Shown here: piece after piece, positions 45,701 to 55,045 of the stretch | Layout of the letters: the number at the start of each line of letters is the position of its first letter | Numbering within the stretch: position 1 is the stretch's first letter | Source: Brachionus manjavacas | Lineage: Eukaryota; Rotifera; Eurotatoria; Ploima; Brachionidae | Reading direction: 5' to 3' | DNA length: 64,000 bases | Assembly (NCBI GenBank): GCA_019054805.1 | Contig: JAHQIY010000003.1 | Coordinates: forward strand, 3,844,001-3,908,000 | Program-made: the position numbers and the translations under genes | Notes under the pieces: generated by a model | Seen by the model: only the letters and a program-made list of their open reading frames with translations | What the model was told of the DNA's origin: nothing | The model's database searches: none

Positions 45701-45984
45701 GTGTTTTTAAGCCAAATGATTCGATTTTAAATGGATCAGATACGAATAAGAGACGTGTGAGTACAATCAACAAGCTTAGGTCGGACACTGGAGGCATGTG
45801 TCCGGACCGGAACATGGTCACCGATTATTTGAAGTCGGACAAATTGAAACAAATCACCGATAAATCAACTCAAATGGCCAAAAAGCTTAGGCTCGAGAAG
45901 GCTAAAATGCACAAAATGGCTAAATCAGACGAAAACAGACAGCTGATGAATGTGGACGATAGCGAAAATGAACAAGAAGTTTAG
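39780..45984 (+). CDS. NUSAP1: Nucleolar and spindle-associated protein 1 orthologue, four exons
   Basis: NUSAP binds and bundles spindle microtubules near chromosomes. Exons 39780-39869, 39922-41125, 41180-41275 and 44942-45984 join to 810 residues, phases consistent. Introns are 52, 54 and 3666 bp. Residues 1-45 form a SAP-like N-terminus (LEDAKYSELLKIANKLQLEL, then VLIRLIREYYDTHD). Then comes a long Lys/Glu-rich segment with repeated KKxKKVKK and EESNA/EEPG phrases. The last exon matches the NUSAP microtubule-binding half: DFKAIHEKESQKLESIDTYA, NRKQERLNKL, and FDLSKSLARPLKYNPHHGRL with K after it. At 810 residues it is nearly twice the human length (about 441), mainly from the charged middle. 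Intron 2 (41126-41179) is 54 bp, stop-free and in frame, so retention would add 18 residues. Poly(A) signal AATAAA at 46228. Confidence 0.87.
41455..41587. repeat. Small inverted-repeat element in NUSAP1 intron 3
   Basis: AACGTAATTATCCGAATTTA then GTGA on the left is mirrored, with a few changes, by TCACTCAATTCGAATAATTG then CGTATT on the right. About 130 bp, no ORF, target duplication not resolved. Confidence 0.4.
41703..42235 (-). pseudogene. mariner-type transposase fragment (DDE domain)
   Basis: The minus frame reads LHSGLAVNQHVYLGECIKKR then YVFWSDLASSHYASRIL. The block FWPDLASxHYA around the second catalytic Asp is typical of IS630/Tc1/mariner transposases with the YLxxCLxxxLxP lead-in. 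Upstream codons up to about 42235 continue the frame (RISNLNVLKTERRIKEKLIV). The end looks frameshifted. It lies antisense inside the large NUSAP1 intron. Confidence 0.75.
42391..42634. mobile_element. MITE with ~60-bp terminal inverted repeats
   Basis: Left arm GACCAGATCTTACCCAATTT continues through TTGACGATCTGAATAAAATC and CGACAAACTG. The right arm mirrors it with few changes (CAGTTTGTCGGATTTTATTC ... TTGGGAAAGATCTAGTC). 244 bp, AT-rich core, no ORF. It lies just beside the transposase fragment, but no link between the two is shown. Confidence 0.75.
42929..43060 (+). mobile_element. Second, truncated copy of the tRNA-derived SINE
   Basis: GTCCGTATAGCCGAATGATT, TGCGTGTTAGTCGTG, GCTGAGGGTGAAAAATCTTT and TCTCTGCAACACGAGGC follow the order of 35382-35515. 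The B box is mutated (GGTACAAACC). The body of the first copy is absent. It directly follows a LINE-like tail (TATGGGACTTTAAACTAATA and an ATA microsatellite, 42865-42911). Confidence 0.75.
43372..43712. mobile_element. Hairpin MITE flanked by TA
   Basis: Ends are CCGTAAACTCGTGTTCACGA and its exact mirror; TA lies on both sides (43370-43371, 43713-43714). The arms continue with CTCTAAGAGTAAAGCCCAAA, and an inner pair (ACTGTCTATTCTCTCAAAAA and mirror) makes almost the whole 341 bp fold back. Likely Tc1/mariner-type non-autonomous element, in NUSAP1 intron 3. Confidence 0.8.
43810..44225. repeat. Diverged GTCAAAGTC-rich fragments (hAT-like MITE relatives)
   Basis: 43815-43840 has AAGTCAAAGTCAGACTTTGA, like the core of the MITE at 10733-11058, with AACTCTAG-like sequence near 43868. 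44045-44220 has TAGAGTTGCTTTGGAGTC, AAGTCGAGTCGAG and GACTTAAAGTCAGAACTTGA. Ends are too decayed to fix boundaries. Confidence 0.45.
44820..44900 (+). repeat. Dispersed 75-bp repeat, copy 2
   Basis: GAAACATCTCACTTTTTCAA, then GATACATTTTGTAATTCAAG and AAACCACATAA, as at 382-460 and 59158-59240. This is the most diverged of the three. It ends about 40 bases before the last exon of NUSAP1. Confidence 0.6.
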
Positions 45985-46650
45985 CAGTTTTTTTTCAGTT
46001 TTTTTTAACTTCAAATAATTTTTGCATTTGTCCATTTTAGCTCACCACAAGTGTTTGTAGAGATTGAGGTCTAAAATTTTCGATTTACTTTATGTAAATT
46101 TTCTAGAACTCTTTTATGAACGGTTTTAAATTTTGATACAAATTATGAAATTTTTTCTCTTTTCTTCTCTCTTCTCTTTTATCTTTATTTGTACTAGTTT
46201 AATTCTCAATTATTTTGGAAATTTTGTAATAAAATGAATCTTATTTTTTAAATTTTTATTTCCTTAAAACCCTATGTTTTAACATAGATTTTTAGAGAAT
46301 GATAGTTCTATTTAGTGTGATGGATAATGCGATCGCTTAAGTGCTAAAAACTTAGATTAATTAATGTTTTTTATAAATTATTGAATACAATAAGAAAAAA
46401 AATAAATTTTTAAAAATTTAATTAAAGTTTTACAAGGTTTTACCCGTTGCTCTGCTGCCCGAATAATAAAAATTGAAAAAAAAAGAGAAATTAGTTTTGA
46501 ATATTTAATTTATTTAATTAATTGCTTTATTTAATTTATCATATTGAAAAATTCTTATTTTAAATTGATTTAAAAAATTTTTTTCATATGTATTTTTTTC
46601 AATAATTTATTTAATTATCCTTTGACTAAATAATTAAACAAATATTTCTG

Positions 46651-47077
46651 TATAGTATCAAAAAATCACAAAAAGTTAGAATCAAACTTTTTTTTCTATT
46701 TGATTGTCCTTTTTGTTCGCTATTTCGTTAACTAGGCTATTTATCTTTGTCTGATCTTCCAAAAGACCTACAATTTGCCATCTTTGTTGATAAGTTTTTT
46801 TATTTTTACCAATTTTTTCTCTATTATTTAGGGAGCCTTACTTAAATGAGATCAAGCATGGGTCTCAAATCAAAGACAAATAATTTTTTCAGCAAATTCG
46901 AGAAAAAGTATCCAATTTTTACTTCAAAAAGTTCGATTCCAAAATTTTGTGCGGATTTTGTTTCTGTTTAAAAGCTATTTTTTGAAAAAAATTCATAATT
47001 TACAATTTTTTTTAATAACAAAAAAAAATAATCTTTTTATTTTGTTCAGTTTGATTCTAACCTTTTGTGACACACTG
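46651..47077 (-). mobile_element. Tc1-like transposon relic
   Basis: The right end reverse-complements to CAGTGTGTCACAAAAGGTTA then GAATCAAACT, a typical Tc1 terminus. The left end has ATCACAAAAAGTTAGAATCA with a degraded tip. In the minus strand near 46800-46700 a frame reads YQQRWQIVGLLEDQTKINSL, resembling the first helix-turn-helix of Tc1 transposases. About 430 bp remain. Confidence 0.65.
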
Positions 47078-47454
47078 CATAAACAAAATTACTTGTAAGA
47101 AAAACTTAAATGAATGAAATTCAATGACAATATTTTTTTTTCTTTTCTTCTATTTTTTAAATAAGAAATTTATTCTACTTTGAAAAAAATAAATATTTAT
47201 TATGTTATATATAAAAATAGATTAAGACAATTATAATAGCACTATTTTTAAATATTAAAGTTAGTCATCGTAAGTATATGCATGAAAATTTAACTTTTAT
47301 TCACACATTTGGCTTTTAAATATTAATTTTCTCTAAATAATTAAATAATTTTATCAATTAAAACCATTATTAAGGTTCTGAGCCGGATCTGTTTGTTCAT
47401 CAAGCCTGCAAAAAATTTACTCGCATGACACACTTCTAGTCGGACTGATTTATT

Positions 47455-47640
47455 ATTTATTTATTTGTTTTTTCTGTAACTGTAAAAAAAATAAGATAAA
47501 AGTATAATAAAATAAAATATAAAATAATATTAAAGACAGAGGCCCATAACATTACAGGTACTCTGGCTGGTACAGTTGGGCGTGTTTTCCAATTAATTAC
47601 ATGTACCAAATGAAGGGTATTATTTTAATAAACTATTAAT
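47455..47640 (-). mobile_element. LINE 3' tail fragment
   Basis: On the minus strand it ends GTTACAGAAAAAACAAATAA, the terminal phrase seen at 12240-12260, preceded by a GC-richer stretch (CCAACTGTACCAGCCAGAG). No ORF is intact. Confidence 0.45.
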
Positions 47641-48922
47641 TTTAATAAATATTTTTTTATATTTTGAAAATAAAATTTAAAGAATCTCTGCGTCAGAATT
47701 ATTTCAATGTCAGTAGTATGTTATTTAAACGCTATTTCAAGAGATTTCAGACACTTCAGGAAATTTTCAGACAAATGCAAATTCAAAAAAAATCGGGGAA
47801 AAAAAAATTCATTCTTTCTAATATTTGAAAATACTTTTTTAATAATTTATAATTAATTTATGTTTATTGTTAATTTTATGTTTAAGTCTAAAATAATTCA
47901 GGTTTTTTAAAATTTTGGTTTAGATTAGAATTGGTTAAAAAAGAAATTAATTCAAATTTTAATAATGTTCAACGGATTTTTCATGGTAATTTCACGGTCA
48001 TGCATATGCATAAATATGGATAGATATTTCTTATTTAATTATTGATTTATTAATCTTAACTTTTTTCAATAAATTGATTATTCTAGAAATTTTTTCGACC
48101 AAGTAAATTTTTTAAAGAGTATTCAACAAAAAAAATTTCTGCAAACTGGTTTCGACAAAAAAATGTCTTTTTGATTAAAAAATTCGATAAAATGATAAAG
48201 TGCCACTAACAATTGCTCTTTAATCATACATTACTTGAAACTACTTCTATTGAATATTCAATAGAATTTTAAAGGCTTGTTACTCTTATATTAATCTTTG
48301 TTTTTCTATCTTTTAATTTCAAGTATTTAAAAAATAACTTGTTTGCGAAACTGATATTGTAGCATTTGTAATCGAAGGGGTGACATAAAAACCTAGTGGA
48401 ATCGTCCGTCCGACCAAGCCACTATTTGTGAAGAAATTGTGTCTTGGAGGACAATATTTTAGAAATTGTCTTTAGAGCTTATTATGTACTCTTGTAGAGC
48501 CAATTGACTCTGAACAGTTTAAGTGTGTGCTGTTTTAAACTGATTGAACCATTTTATGATATTGATATTTTTGTTTATTTTAAAGGAGATGTAATTTCTC
48601 ACTTTTTATTATTTCTCAAGGGATAAACACAATTGTTATGAATAATTTGTTAAACGCACTATGATTCTATTAAATGTTATTTTATTTGATGTTTTATTTT
48701 TATAATGCATTAAATTATATAGTTATATTTTATTCTCTAAAAATAATTAGTCCTCTAAATTTTCCCATGATAACAAATATGTTTAATATCTTATTTTAAA
48801 GAGAAATAAAAAACTATTTTGGTCCTTTATCATTTTTATGTCTTTTACTTAAATGTCAAAAAGTAATAAATTGATTTGAGGTTAATTAGAACCCATTTTG
48901 ACGAAAAAAATTTTTTTTATAG

Positions 48923-49141
48923 AATAATGGAGAACTTGTTTATCATAAAAAATTGAATACCTATAACTCAGAACATAAGCCTGAGCTTAACTGGATCCGA
49001 TTTTCAAACCCTAGGACAAGAAAATATACTGAATTAGATGCTCCTGAAGTTTTAGTTGTTCATGCTCCATTTAGCCTTGCTCATTCTTCAGCAAGTCTTC
49101 CAGTTAATAATGAAATTGGTGAATTTGATAAAAGAAGCTGA
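48923..49141 (+). CDS. Orphan terminal exon, protein unrecognised
   Basis: After a good acceptor (TTTTTTTTATAG) the frame is open to TGA at 49139-49141, 72 codons: NNGELVYHKKLNTYNSEHKP, then ELNWIRFSNPRTRKYTELDA and PEVLVVHAPFSLAHSSASL. The composition is clearly coding-like and unlike the surrounding AT-rich DNA. AATAAA follows at 49156, as expected of a 3' end. There is no start codon, and no upstream exon could be found between NUSAP1 and here. It could be the last exon of a gene with a long intron or a pseudogene fragment. I do not recognise the family. Confidence 0.5.
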   Translation, partial: NNGELVYHKKLNTYNSEHKPELNWIRFSNPRTRKYTELDAPEVLVVHAPFSLAHSSASLPVNNEIGEFDKRS

Positions 49142-50362
49142 GTGTGTGCGGAGGAAATAAAAGATCCTGAGTTGAGTTTTTTTATTCTATAATAAGACGT
49201 GTTTTATTCTTTGAAAGTTTGTTTAATTCTTTAGTGACTTGCGAAAATTTTTTTTTTTCTATAGGAAAAATTTTTTATACTGAAAAAATTAATATTGTTT
49301 ATATTCTGTTATAGGGCTGATTTACTAAGTTGTTAAGCATTACTCTACTTGTTTGATAGATATAATATATTGATTGGTTTTACTAGGCAACTCTAATTAA
49401 TAGCTTCGAGGCGAATATGAAATTGTATTAATTTGTACGAATTAGAGATAGTATTTAAAGAAATAGATTTTTAGTTAAATCGTCTCTTCTGGTTTTATAA
49501 AAAAAATAAAACAATTCAAACAATCAAATTTTTTTTTAATACAATGAATACAAAAAAAAAATCACTTAACAAAAATTCTATTAAAATTATTATTAATTTT
49601 TATTATAATTTTATTTTCTATTCGTCAAAAGATTCTTCCCATTTTAAAGTATTTAATTTTTTTTTTATTCATTCCTTGTGGACCATAGGGCCATTACTTT
49701 TGATTTCCACTCAATTCGATCTTTTGCCTTTATCTCTGCTTCTCCCCATGTAATTCAAAGTATTAAATTAAATCACCATTTTTTCTTCGATCTTCTGTTG
49801 CGGTATTTTGAGGCGATCTTCGTAACTTTGTTCCAAATGGTTGGAACATTTCCAATTTATTTGATTTCTTGCTTTCGAATTGGTTTCTAAAGTGTCGAGT
49901 CGTATTTTAGAATGGGAAAAAAGATGATGAAAATATGATGTAGAATAGTATTTTAAAAGTTCTACTGTCCCAATTTTCAAAGAATGATAATGATGTTTCT
50001 TAAAATGTAAAATTTTGAAGGGATCCATACCAAATCCTTTTCTCGAAGAAACGACCAAATATAAAGACCTCTTATTTATAAATATCTTAGATAAAAATAT
50101 TATTTAAAAAAAAAATTTTAAATTTAAATCTTATTATTCTTAATTTAAATAAAAATTATTTTTATATTTTGCTCTTCCTATTTAAATTATGATTGAATTT
50201 TTACGTGACAAACTATTTTTTTAAAAGCGTCCCAAATATCTGAAACGAGACTTTGTTTGCTTTGATTGTCAACTTTCTTTTTAAAGAAGTCTACTATTAT
50301 CATAAACGGACAATGGTAGCAATCTTTGTAAATAATTTACAAGGAGTTTATGATCAAATTTT
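49142..50362. other. Intergenic, nothing recognised
   Basis: Overlapping open frames around 49544-50058 on both strands are short, low in complexity or unlike known families. The piece 49675-50045 is somewhat less AT-rich (GGACCATAGGGCCATTAC, CGTATTTTAGAATGGG) but no consistent exon was found. Confidence 0.4.
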
Positions 50363-50689
50363 GAATTTTAGGGTCTTGTTGCTTATATGGCCAATTGGCC
50401 AGGCCAATTAACTTTTTGTCAATTAGTGGCCAAAAAACCTAATTTATTGAAAAAATAAAAAAAATTTCCTGTCCAAATAAAAAAAAATATGGCCAATTTC
50501 AAACAAAATCATCTAATTTTTTCTTTTCCTCAAGTTATAATTTTTATGATTTATGCAATTAGTTTCAGTCTCATTACCATAACTGTCAATTACGTCTTTT
50601 CTTGGTTGCAATTTCAAACGATTAGAACATTTAATACAATTTAGTTCGCTAGGAATCAACTTGCGATCTTGCTACCATGAGATATTTAT

Positions 50690-50808
50690 TTATTTATTTA
50701 AAATATAGTTTGGGATGGAATCCCAGGTTGTTTGGAATGGAACTTAGTCCTCCCTTTCAACCACTTGCTTGAAATTACATCTTAAAAAAAAAAAAAAAAA
50801 AAAAAAAA
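50690..50808 (+). mobile_element. Short poly(A)-tailed retro-insert
   Basis: TATTTATTTATTTA, then GGGATGGAATCCCAGG and CCCTTTCAACCACTTGC, ending in about 25 A residues (50784-50808). It looks like the 3' end of a retroelement on the plus strand within the shell of the 5.1-kb element. Similar in layout to the repeats at 4615 and 5740. Confidence 0.4.
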
Positions 50809-50973
50809 TCGTTATGGAAAAAAGAATATTTGATAAATTTAGTTTTTAAAAAAGCCAAAATTGCTATCATGATCTCGAATTAAAAATTACAAAATTTAGA
50901 AAATAGAAAGGAATAAAATTAACATGAAAACAAAAATTTTAGCACAATTTTTTTTTTTTTTTTTTTTTTAGAT

Positions 50974-53697
50974 TTAATTATAGTTATGAATAATTATGTC
51001 GAAAAGTGTTTTGAATCTAGGGTTTGAGTTTTTTTCGTAGAGTTGTATCTCTTGTTGGATGAGTTCGTGACTATTCTTTGCTACAATAAATTTGTCAAAC
51101 AATTTGTTGATTCGAGTTTCGAGTAGGTCTATTTTTAGTTTCTTGTGGATTCTATTTACACTTGTTTTTATTGGAAAGTAGTGAATTGTACGTAGAACTC
51201 GATTTTGAAGTTTTTGGATCTCGGCTCCGATTCGTTGTGTGTCTGTCAGCAACGGAATGAAAATGTAGTCGAAATTGGATCGGATAATACTTTTGTATAC
51301 AATTAGCGAAAGATAAGTGTTACTTATTAATTTCATTCCTTTTAATTTTTTGATCAAATTAATTTTACTTAGTAATTTTCCTTCTAGAAAAGATAGATGT
51401 TGTTTGAAATTCAATTTTGGATCTAGTTGATGTCCAAGAAACCTTGGAGATGGGTCGATTGGGATTTTTGTGTTATCAATATTCAAATCGAGCTTGTAGG
51501 TATTTTTGTAATTTGTTCTATAGCCAGCAGTCGTAAAAACACAATATACCGTCTTACTTAGATTAATCTTCAGTCCCCATACTTTGCAGAAGTCGCTTAT
51601 TATGTCTATTGCTGGCTGTAGTTTTTTTTGAATTTTTTTAGTTGATTTATCAGACGTCCAGATCGTAAGATCGTCCGCGAAAAGTGCCTTTTGAATGTGT
51701 GCTGGTAGTTTATTTACAACATCGCTGAAGAAGATTGAAAATAGGGTCGGTGACAAGCAGCTTCCTTGAGGCACCCCAGTTGTTATTATATGCGTATTTG
51801 ATCTGGCTGCATTATGTGAAGTGGAGAATTTTCTATCACTTAGGAAATCGACAATCCAATTGTAGAGGTAGGTATTTAACTTTATGCTCTTTAGCTTGAT
51901 TAGGATGGCATGATGACTGATTTTATCGAAGGCTTTTTCTAGGTCGAAAAAAATTGCTCCAGTGAGTTGACGACTGTTGAAACCATTTATAATTGCTTGA
52001 TAGAATCTTAAAAAGTGGTCATGAGTACTCATATGTTTTCTAAAACCAGATTGGCAAGATGATAATAGGTTATTGCTTGTAATGAAATTCATTAGTTTGC
52101 TATTAATTATTTTCTCAAGCCACTTCGCTAGGCATGGAAGAAGAGATATTGGACGATATGAGTCAGCTTGGTCTGGAGGCTTGCCTTTTTTCGGTAACAT
52201 GATAATTTTAGCAATTTTCCAAGCTTTTGGTATATAACCGAATTTAAGAGTAGCGTTGAAAAGTTTGAAGATTTTTAGATGAAATGCGGTTGGGCAGTTT
52301 TTTAGTATTTTATTATTGATCCGATCATCTCCGGGAGCTGAGTTTAGGTTTAAGTTTTTTAATGCTGCCGTGAATTCATCTTTTGTAATGGGGTTCATCG
52401 TACTATTGTGAGAATTGAGCGGGACGGAATATGAGTTAACGGAAATGGACTGAGCTTTATCGTTGAAGTGTTCACTCAAGTTTTTTCCAAAAAGTTCGGC
52501 TACTTCTTTGTCATCTTTTGTGTAAGTTTTGTCTTGTTTAATTAATTTAATTGAATTTTTTTTGTTAGAATTTTCGGAAGAGTTTTCAAGTTTTTTCAGA
52601 AGCTTCCAACTTCTTGATTCAGCTTGGTTGAAATTTGTGAGACTGCTAAACTGGTCTTCAAGTTTCCTTGTTTTAAAATTTTTCATCGATGTTTTCAGTT
52701 TTCGCGAGAGTAAATTAAATAATTTGTTTACTGCTTCAGATTTGGATTTAATACGACTTAATTTTCTTTTGAATTTAATCATTTTTAGTAAAATTTCTGG
52801 TATTACAATCGGATTTGCAGCTTTAGTCTCAAAAGTTTTTTCTACAGTCGATATCAGAATTGCCTTGTTTAGTTCGGCAATGACTTCGGTTGAGCTTTGT
52901 TCAATATCATTGACATTAATCAGATCATTTAAAATCGTTTTAGATTCCAAAAAATCTCGAAACTTCTTCCAATTGACGCGTTTAATTGTGAATTTTTTTT
53001 TAACAGGTTTAAGGTTCTGGAAAATGGTTAGAGTAGGAAAGTGGTCGCTAATGACTGATTTCAACACTTTGTGATTTTGGAAGTGGTTAATTAGCCGATT
53101 TGAACAAATTGACAGATCTAAAACATTTTTGCTCCTTTGAAAAGTTGGTTCTGGGCTGTTTAGTATGTGGCACCTAGAAGAAGTAATAAAATTTTCAAGC
53201 TGTATACCTTTGTAAAAATCTTTATCACAAAACCAAACTTTATTTTTTGCATTTAGATCACCGATTAAAATGTAGTTAATGTACTTTTTATTTATAAATT
53301 CTAGTAGATCTAAGTTAAGTGGTGCGGACGGGCTTGAGTAGATCGAGAAAATAGCAATTGTGAGATTGTGGTTGATACGAATTTCGGCACCGATGGCATC
53401 GTCGAGGTATTTTATTTCGTTTAAATTAATTTCGTTACAACTGAAATTATTTTTAATGCATATAGCCGATCCTCCCCCTTTTTTAGTTATTCTATCGGAT
53501 CTAAAAATGATAAAGCCGGGAATTTCTAGATTTTTATTTGGTTTGAGAAACGTTTCATTGATGCTAACGATATCGACATGATGAATGTGAATTAAACGGG
53601 TGAGTTGTAAAATTTTTGATTCTGAGTCTATTGATTGAATATTGATGTGTAAAATTTTAAGGTTGTTATTCATGGTCAGTGTGATCGTCTTGGTCAT
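50974..53697 (-). CDS. LINE ORF2: endonuclease and reverse transcriptase
   Basis: 907 residues, intact. The N-terminal apurinic-type endonuclease has LKILHINIQSIDSESKILQ, SINETFLKP, ILIGDLNAKNKVW and ISDHFPT. The RT follows from about residue 440: NLNSAPGDDRINNKILKN, SYRPISLLPCLAKWLEKII, FFDLEKAFDKISHHAI, TTGVPQGSCLSPTLFS, and the catalytic FADDLTIW. The C-terminal part has NLSKTVYCVFTTAG and FLGHQLDPKLNFKQHL. No RNase H domain. Domain order and wording fit the Jockey clade. These proteins nick DNA and copy the element RNA in place. It overlaps the end of ORF1 by 32 bases in another frame. A diverged relative fragment lies at 5263-5545. Confidence 0.95.
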   Translation of the reverse strand: MTKTITLTMNNNLKILHINIQSIDSESKILQLTRLIHIHHVDIVSINETFLKPNKNLEIPGFIIFRSDRITKKGGGSAICIKNNFSCNEINLNEIKYLDDAIGAEIRINHNLTIAIFSIYSSPSAPLNLDLLEFINKKYINYILIGDLNAKNKVWFCDKDFYKGIQLENFITSSRCHILNSPEPTFQRSKNVLDLSICSNRLINHFQNHKVLKSVISDHFPTLTIFQNLKPVKKKFTIKRVNWKKFRDFLESKTILNDLINVNDIEQSSTEVIAELNKAILISTVEKTFETKAANPIVIPEILLKMIKFKRKLSRIKSKSEAVNKLFNLLSRKLKTSMKNFKTRKLEDQFSSLTNFNQAESRSWKLLKKLENSSENSNKKNSIKLIKQDKTYTKDDKEVAELFGKNLSEHFNDKAQSISVNSYSVPLNSHNSTMNPITKDEFTAALKNLNLNSAPGDDRINNKILKNCPTAFHLKIFKLFNATLKFGYIPKAWKIAKIIMLPKKGKPPDQADSYRPISLLPCLAKWLEKIINSKLMNFITSNNLLSSCQSGFRKHMSTHDHFLRFYQAIINGFNSRQLTGAIFFDLEKAFDKISHHAILIKLKSIKLNTYLYNWIVDFLSDRKFSTSHNAARSNTHIITTGVPQGSCLSPTLFSIFFSDVVNKLPAHIQKALFADDLTIWTSDKSTKKIQKKLQPAIDIISDFCKVWGLKINLSKTVYCVFTTAGYRTNYKNTYKLDLNIDNTKIPIDPSPRFLGHQLDPKLNFKQHLSFLEGKLLSKINLIKKLKGMKLISNTYLSLIVYKSIIRSNFDYIFIPLLTDTQRIGAEIQKLQNRVLRTIHYFPIKTSVNRIHKKLKIDLLETRINKLFDKFIVAKNSHELIQQEIQLYEKNSNPRFKTLFDIIIHNYN

Positions 53698-55045
53698 CCA
53701 TTTCTTCGATAGCAGCTTCTCGACTAAGTTGATTTTCGACTATTTGACCGTAGCTTTGGCCGAAGTGGTTAGAGACGATCTTACCAAGCTCCTCAGGGTT
53801 TTCGTAAATGACTTCATGTATATTGTTGAATTCTTTAAGGATGTTGATAATGAATAAAATTATATTGGTGACTGGAAATGCTCCCAATTGGCATTGTTGG
53901 TTTATATTAGGTGCTGTTGATGTATGTTTTGGAGCCGCTGATTCGACTCTTGTGAAGTTAGCGCTTTGTTTTTTGGTCTTATTTACAAGTATCTCTTTTT
54001 TTCTTTCTACTTCTTTTTTAAGAACTTCACAAGATTTGCTACACGCAGCATGGTTTCCATTACAATTTGCGCAGCGGTATTTTGTCTGGTCATTGTTTTT
54101 GTTTAGTGGACATTCGCTATGGTGGTGGTTTTTAGCGCATTTCAGGCAGGTGGGTTCTTTTGATTTATCCGGGCATTTCTCGGCAAAATGACCCATTTTT
54201 TGACAGTGAAAACATTGGTCTGGGCGTATGTCGAACTTCCAAGGTGATACCCTAATACGCGAACAACCGATCATAATTTTTTTTACGTCAGTAATAGATT
54301 TAAATGTATCATAGTCGCTCACAATAGCTTTTACTAGGTCTAGAGGTTTGTTTATGCTTTTTTTCGTTATTCGCAGCATGTTGGTAATTTTATAATTTTC
54401 AAGCATGTATTTTTTGTTTTCAATGTCATTAACATCGAAGTCAGTGTTCAGATTGTGCAGCGCAATAAAGAATTTTGGTGTTGAATTAATTTTTTTGATT
54501 CCAAAAGTAAAAGCGTCCGCAGACCAATCTTCTTGTAGTATTCGGTCACTTTCTTCACAGTTGGTTCTAATTATAAGTTGATTTTTATTGTTAACATACG
54601 CGTTTAGAATCTTGATTGAAGGTTTACATCTTTTAATTTCATTTTGAAGTTTGAGATAAGATCTTAGTTCAGGAGGGAATTCTTTATTACTAATGTATTT
54701 TGATACGTATATCTTTTGCTTGGGTTGTTGTAGGTTCTCTAGAGTAGCAATATAATCGTTTTCATTTGTTCGAATCGGAGTAAAAGTGCGTGCTCTTTTG
54801 GGAGGTTTGTTTGAGTCTTGTGATGTGGAACTGGTAGGGTTGTTCGCAATTGAGTTATTTAGCATGTTGTGATGGATAAATTGATTTGAGAGGTCCTGAG
54901 TTTGGTTGATAAAATTGTGGACTGGTGCTTCTTTTAGGATGGTTGAGTATTGGTTTGGGTTTGAGATAAGCTGTGGTTGTGTCGGATGATTGTAGATGTT
55001 CACAGGAGGTGGGAATAATGTACCAGGATCTGGTGGGATTGCCAT
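53666..55045 (-). CDS. LINE ORF1: gag-like RNA-binding protein with zinc knuckles
   Basis: 459 residues, intact. The N-terminal third is Pro/Asn/Gln-rich (PPDPGTLFPPPVNIYNHP). The middle has an RRM-like PRE_C2HC-type region (ILNAYVNNKNQLIIRTNCEE). Then come CCHC-type knuckles: CFHCQKMGHFAEKC fits C-X2-C-X4-H-X4-C exactly, followed by CLKCAKNHHHSEC and CANCNGNHAACSKSC. After a Lys/Glu-rich stretch it ends in an acidic tail (EEMDDQDDHTDHE). Such proteins coat the LINE RNA. A different frame is open further upstream (55229-54855), so the natural start could be earlier with a frameshift. An in-frame stop shortly before ATG 55045 supports the start given. Confidence 0.9.
   Translation of the reverse strand: MAIPPDPGTLFPPPVNIYNHPTQPQLISNPNQYSTILKEAPVHNFINQTQDLSNQFIHHNMLNNSIANNPTSSTSQDSNKPPKRARTFTPIRTNENDYIATLENLQQPKQKIYVSKYISNKEFPPELRSYLKLQNEIKRCKPSIKILNAYVNNKNQLIIRTNCEESDRILQEDWSADAFTFGIKKINSTPKFFIALHNLNTDFDVNDIENKKYMLENYKITNMLRITKKSINKPLDLVKAIVSDYDTFKSITDVKKIMIGCSRIRVSPWKFDIRPDQCFHCQKMGHFAEKCPDKSKEPTCLKCAKNHHHSECPLNKNNDQTKYRCANCNGNHAACSKSCEVLKKEVERKKEILVNKTKKQSANFTRVESAAPKHTSTAPNINQQCQLGAFPVTNIILFIINILKEFNNIHEVIYENPEELGKIVSNHFGQSYGQIVENQLSREAAIEEMDDQDDHTDHE

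Larger units (their letters stand above)
45985..48922. other. Intergenic region after NUSAP1
   Basis: Contains a Tc1-like relic (46651-47077) and a LINE tail (47455-47640). Two GC-richer islands (47370-47450 and 48365-48460, with GTGGAATCGTCCGTCCGACC) show no convincing exon. Otherwise AT-rich with nothing recognised. Confidence 0.5.

Noticed and set aside
47370..47450. A terminal exon on either strand
   Set aside because: Short frames with plausible acceptors exist on both strands, but each is under about 25 codons and the implied neighbouring intron on the minus strand would be only 15 bases.
48365..48460. Coding exon in the GC-richer island
   Set aside because: All frames on the plus strand are interrupted within about 25 codons and no splice-consistent frame was found.
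49544..50058. Overlapping open frames on both strands
   Set aside because: Short, mutually overlapping, without family resemblance or splice support.
52529..54191. Plus-strand open frames of up to 181 codons
   Set aside because: They are antisense shadows of the LINE ORF1 and ORF2, which have clear conserved domains on the minus strand.
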